Shown in pieces: positions 21,366 through 24,731 of a stretch of DNA of 24,731 nt. The position numbers and the translations under genes were made by a program. This DNA is from Larix sibirica (Eukaryota > Streptophyta > Pinopsida > Pinales > Pinaceae), in NCBI GenBank assembly GCA_004151065.3, contig NWUY0300065315.1:13890-38620 (forward strand), written 5' to 3'. The notes under the pieces are model-generated. The model did not search any database, was not told the origin of the DNA, and was given only the letters and a program-made list of their open reading frames with translations. Position 1 is the first letter of the stretch. Each line of letters begins with the position of its first letter.

Positions 21366-21434
21366 CAACCAATCTATTAAATTGAGGTTCCTCTCCTAAG
21401 ACAACCAATCTATTAAATTGAGGTTCCTCTCCTA
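21366..21434. repeat. Perfect 33-bp direct repeat
   Basis: The 33 bases starting caaccaatctattaaattga at 21366-21398 are repeated without change at 21402-21434, separated by aga, giving a period of 36 bp. The identity suggests a recent local duplication. Confidence 0.95.
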
Positions 21435-22626
21435 TGTTGAATTGTTTAAATTATATTCTCTAGAATAATATTGGTGAATATCAAAGGGAAATATCGAATG
21501 CAATAAAAATGGATCTGAAAATTCAAGTTTTGTTGATTTCGCTCTTCAACTCCTGTTTGAAAGGTTCAAAAGGGTGTGGCCAGGGTGTCTTTTCTCATTC
21601 AATCCATTTTGGATATCTACTGACACTTTCAAATACATGGAAAATGTGGTAATCTTCGACTGTTAACCATGGTTTGCTTCTTCTTCTTATATGTTTACGG
21701 TGGGTACTTTTGTATTTGTTATTTTATTTATTGCATTTTGTTATTTTGATGTACTATGTTAATTATCCTTTCCTCTTTTCTTCATGACTGGCACTATGCT
21801 CTCTCTATATGATTATCAAGGACATGAGATGGAATATAGGCATTAAAGCCGCCTCCTCAATTACAATATTTAATATTGTTATATTAATGTTATGGATTTG
21901 AATATTCAACCGATAAAATATAACACACGAATGTGTATACCTTGGACCGATGGGAAGTGTTTTAAAACAAAATAATGTATACATTTAATTATATTTAATT
22001 TAATTTTACACTATTGACAGGAATCATGGATAATTGCTTTCTTAGAAGAAGCTTAGACAATATATCTTTTTTATTTTACTTGAATAATTATTTATATAAT
22101 ACAGCGATATAAATTTTTTTTATGTATTGTCTTTTGTTGTCTTAATTTCACTTTTTAATAATAGATATAGACTGAACAACCTCATTACCTTTGTTGTGCT
22201 TGGATTTTACAATATTTATACCTTATATAGGCAATTTCAACTTGCATATTTAAAAAGGGCTTGATATTGAATCTGTAAGAGATATTAATAAATTGATCTT
22301 GTTCGTAATACGAGGGAAACAATGTATAAGTTGTGAAGTAACATTTTCATTTGCACTGTTACTTTAGTAAATCCAATCAAGTTTTCCAAACTATAGGCTA
22401 GAATTGTAATACAATAGCTTCGACGAGGCAAGCATCCCGCGTTAAGAAAAAGCCCATATCTTTAGTTTAAGAGTAGTGACCAAATTTGAGTTTGATGTCA
22501 AATTCAAACTGAGTTCAATAATGAAATAATTCATTCATACACCTAACAAATTGAAAAAATGGTCGGTCAAAAACATTACAATTTATTTAAAAGTATGAAA
22601 AATAGATTTATAATATATATATATAT
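21435..22626. other. AT-rich interval before the LTR
   Basis: No coding frame, RNA gene or long repeat is supported. It ends in an (AT)7 tract at 22613-22626, which abuts the proposed LTR start. Confidence 0.5.
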
Positions 22627-24183
22627 TGTTGGTGCCCTAATTTTGCCTTAATTTTGCTATAATTTCCATATAAACCATGCCGCGGATGACTATGCAATAA
22701 CAAGTTATGAGATATCAAGATGCATTTCTTTCATATTTGACATCCTCTGTAATTCAGATACCCATTCATCTAATTAACTAATTTCTATATGACTTTCATA
22801 AGTTGTTGTCACCAGGTTTGTGCTACAAAATGCTCAATTCCCTTCTATCCAAAATTTGGTCAAAGTATTAACATTTCATTTTCTCACATCCTTATCCAAT
22901 ATGTCAAATTTTGCCATGATAAAATCATTTAAAAAATATTGTTTTACCTTAAAAAATTTCCATGTTATATGGCATGAAAGCATCTTAGTAATAAAGCCAC
23001 GTAAAGGTAAATCCATGGTTAAAAAGTTTATGGTTTTCCAAACCATGTACCCTTTCATGTTTAGTTGCCAAAATCCCAAGTCAACGAACCAACCACCCAC
23101 TCATTATCTTTCCTCACTTCTTACCCACTCATCCACCTCAGAATTCCATTAAGCATTAAAATTACTTTACATTCGAATGCTATATTTGGTTGGATTTTGG
23201 AAAACTAAAAGTTTATGGGATTTTAAATAAATTCTATCCACAACCAAAATATTATGGCAAAGTCTAAGCTATGATTCATATAGAATACGCCAAGCATCCA
23301 CCATATAGGCCACCGAATCATTGTAAGAGGCATAAAATTTGGAATCCTAGATTAGATTTGAAGGATTGAGTCAACATTTCCAGCATATCAATTCCATATC
23401 TAATCTTAAGCCTCAATCAACAGTTGCATACAAATTGAGCATTTCCAAGTTAAAGAATCAGCAGATAAGGTAGAAATTGAACAGGTGTTTAAAGGAGAAT
23501 GCTCAGAAAGGAAAACACAATGCTGAGTTCCACATGCTAGTAAGTATTCAAAAGGGATCATCCAACTTTGATTAGACTAAGTTCACACCAAGCATCAATA
23601 CAAGTGTCAAAACGAGAACCTGGAAGCTACAGAGTTCTGTGAAAACCTAGATTTCTAGCAGTTCCACAATTGAGGTAACAATTGAAAATCTTGGTTAAAC
23701 TTCATTCTAGATTTCCAAGAATAAAGTTAGTGGTCAAGAAGAAGATTCAATGCACAAGTGGCAGGGGATTGTATTGGCAGAGGTGTGTATTATATTTCCT
23801 GGGTTATTAAAGATGCTTTGCAGTGATTATGTACGATTGAACCTACTTTGTTTTAATTTTAAGTGATAAATACTACATGTTGTTCATAATTTTGTTCTGT
23901 GTCTGGTCTTATTTATCTGTACTAGAATTCTTATGTTTCAGTTGTATGTTCTTCAGTGATCTGAAATAGAGCTGGTTCTTTCCCTACATAAGTTCATGCT
24001 CATAACTTTATACCTTTGTTTATTATGTTTACGCATTCTTTGTTTGGTATATCTGCTATGTTTTCTTGATCTCACTGATATTCATTTGCAAATGAACTCT
24101 CAAACCTAATCATCCATTCAACAATTTTAAGATTTATCTAAGCTTGGCTCTCTTGCAATCGAGAGTTAACTTTAGTGATAACA
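22627..24183 (+). mobile_element. Putative 5' LTR of a Ty3/gypsy-type element
   Basis: The left end begins TGTTGG at 22627 and the right end finishes in AACA at 24183, so the ends form the TGTT...AACA inverted pair usual for LTRs. Five bases after the right end is a tRNA primer-binding site, and a gag frame follows. The implied length is 1557 bp, within the range of plant Athila-like LTRs. The element sits at an (AT)7 tract, so its target duplication would be an AT-only word. The 3' LTR is outside the window, so neither the left boundary nor the target duplication can be confirmed. The right boundary is much firmer than the left. Confidence 0.6.
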
Positions 24184-24188
24184 TCCTC

Positions 24189-24206
24189 TGGCGCCGTTGC
24201 TGGGGA
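24189..24206 (+). promoter_or_regulatory. Primer-binding site complementary to tRNA-Asp
   Basis: tggcgccgttgctgggga matches the complement of the 3' end of plant tRNA-Asp (ending ...CGGCAACGGCGCCA), with one difference (T for C at 24201). This site primes minus-strand DNA synthesis in plant Ty3/gypsy elements such as the Athila group. It lies five bases after the proposed LTR end. Confidence 0.85.
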
Positions 24207-24356
24207 TGGAGGAATGAAGTCATCTTCCCCGTGGTTTGATATTGATTAGATCCTCTTCTTGATAGTGAACAAAAGTGGACATTTATATGGCTGCCAATTT
24301 CTTCATCGGGCAACTCCAAAGAATCCAGAGGAGACTCCACTGATTGAATATCCAGA

Positions 24357-24731
24357 ATGACATCAACTGATCGAATGACTCCCATTGTGGCTGCAAGCTT
24401 TTCTCCACTCAATTTCTCAGATGTTCCAGCATTTCCAAATTCAGTACCTATCATGGACGAGTGGGGAGATTTCCTTCCACGGTTCAGAAATATGGAAGAG
24501 GACAATCTGGCACTTCATGTAATAAAGTTTCATCAGTATATGGACCAACTAAGTATCATGAATATGTATTGATGAAAATGTTTATGTATTCATTGGATGG
24601 CTGTGCGAGACAATGGTAGAGAACTCTTCCTGGTTCAAGTATTTCATCTTTGAGAGACCTTCATACTACTTTTTATTTATATCACAAAAATTTGTATCCA
24701 GCTGAGAAACTTTTTGAGCATTGTTGCGAGG
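24357..24731 (+). pseudogene. Retrotransposon gag, broken, runs off the window
   Basis: Start at 24357 (MTSTDRMTPIVAASF), about 150 bp after the primer-binding site. The first frame gives a P/S-rich head, then MDEWGDFLPRF and NLALHVIKFHQYMDQL. A frameshift at about 24550-24557 leads to HEYVLMKMFMYSLDGCARQW, a TAG at 24617 where Tyr or Phe is usual, then RTLPGSSISSLRDLHTTF and YLYHKNLYPAEKLFEHCCE to the edge. The series A-x-x-W, LPxxSISSxxxLxxxF and the following KL match the Retrotrans_gag domain of plant Ty3/gypsy capsid proteins. The copy is inactive as read. The zinc knuckle, protease and pol would lie beyond the window. Confidence 0.8.

Noticed and set aside
22820-23152. 110-codon plus-strand frame
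   Set aside because: It lies inside the proposed LTR, has no family resemblance and is most simply chance within non-coding LTR sequence.
24134-24505. 123-codon minus-strand frame
   Set aside because: Antisense shadow across the primer-binding site and gag start; the plus-strand reading carries recognisable gag motifs.

Overview
The window looks like intergenic DNA from a large, repeat-rich plant nuclear genome. Evidence for a plant: two LINE remnants of the plant L1 type that carry a C-terminal RNase H, and an LTR element whose primer-binding site matches the 3' end of plant tRNA-Asp. It is AT-rich, contains no intact gene, and is dominated by decayed retroelements and tandem arrays. A gymnosperm is possible, but the sequence alone does not settle it. 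No bacterial operon, CRISPR array, rRNA or tRNA gene was seen.

Layout. At 49-128 there is an 80-bp nested palindrome. From about 474 to 3935 the minus strand holds a chain of short reading frames that reads as one long, broken, unrecognised protein gene. A 51-bp duplication (3937-4035) follows. Satellite array 1 (about 4312-6058) has ~55-bp monomers, two alternating types and a higher-order period of ~825-872 bp. Next are two decayed LINEs on the plus strand: an old 3' remnant (about 6180-7210) and a longer 5'-truncated copy (8322-12292). The longer copy has EN, RT, zf-RVT and RNase H in order, but it has stops and frameshifts and has lost the RT catalytic box. A 42-bp tandem repeat and a 28-bp perfect palindrome lie between them.

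From 12.3 to 14.1 kb there is non-coding DNA, a pyrimidine-rich degenerate repeat, and a 240-bp run of N beside a CA/TA microsatellite. From 14.1 to 16.6 kb lies a long-period tandem repeat of three copies, with landmarks spaced exactly 873 bp. After ~2 kb without a clear gene comes satellite array 2 (about 18540-20935): ~42 monomers of ~56 bp with a ~660-bp higher-order period. Read on the minus strand, array 2 is the same satellite family as array 1, so the two arrays are inverted relatives about 12.5 kb apart.

The right edge holds the start of a Ty3/gypsy-type LTR retrotransposon: a putative 5' LTR (22627-24183) inserted at an AT microsatellite, a tRNA-Asp primer-binding site (24189-24206) and a broken gag that runs off the window. 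The pieces do not form a functional pathway. They record successive retroelement insertion, satellite amplification and decay. The least explained signals are the palindromes at 49-128 and 8257-8284, the inverted pair of satellite arrays, and the unrecognised broken protein gene near the left edge.
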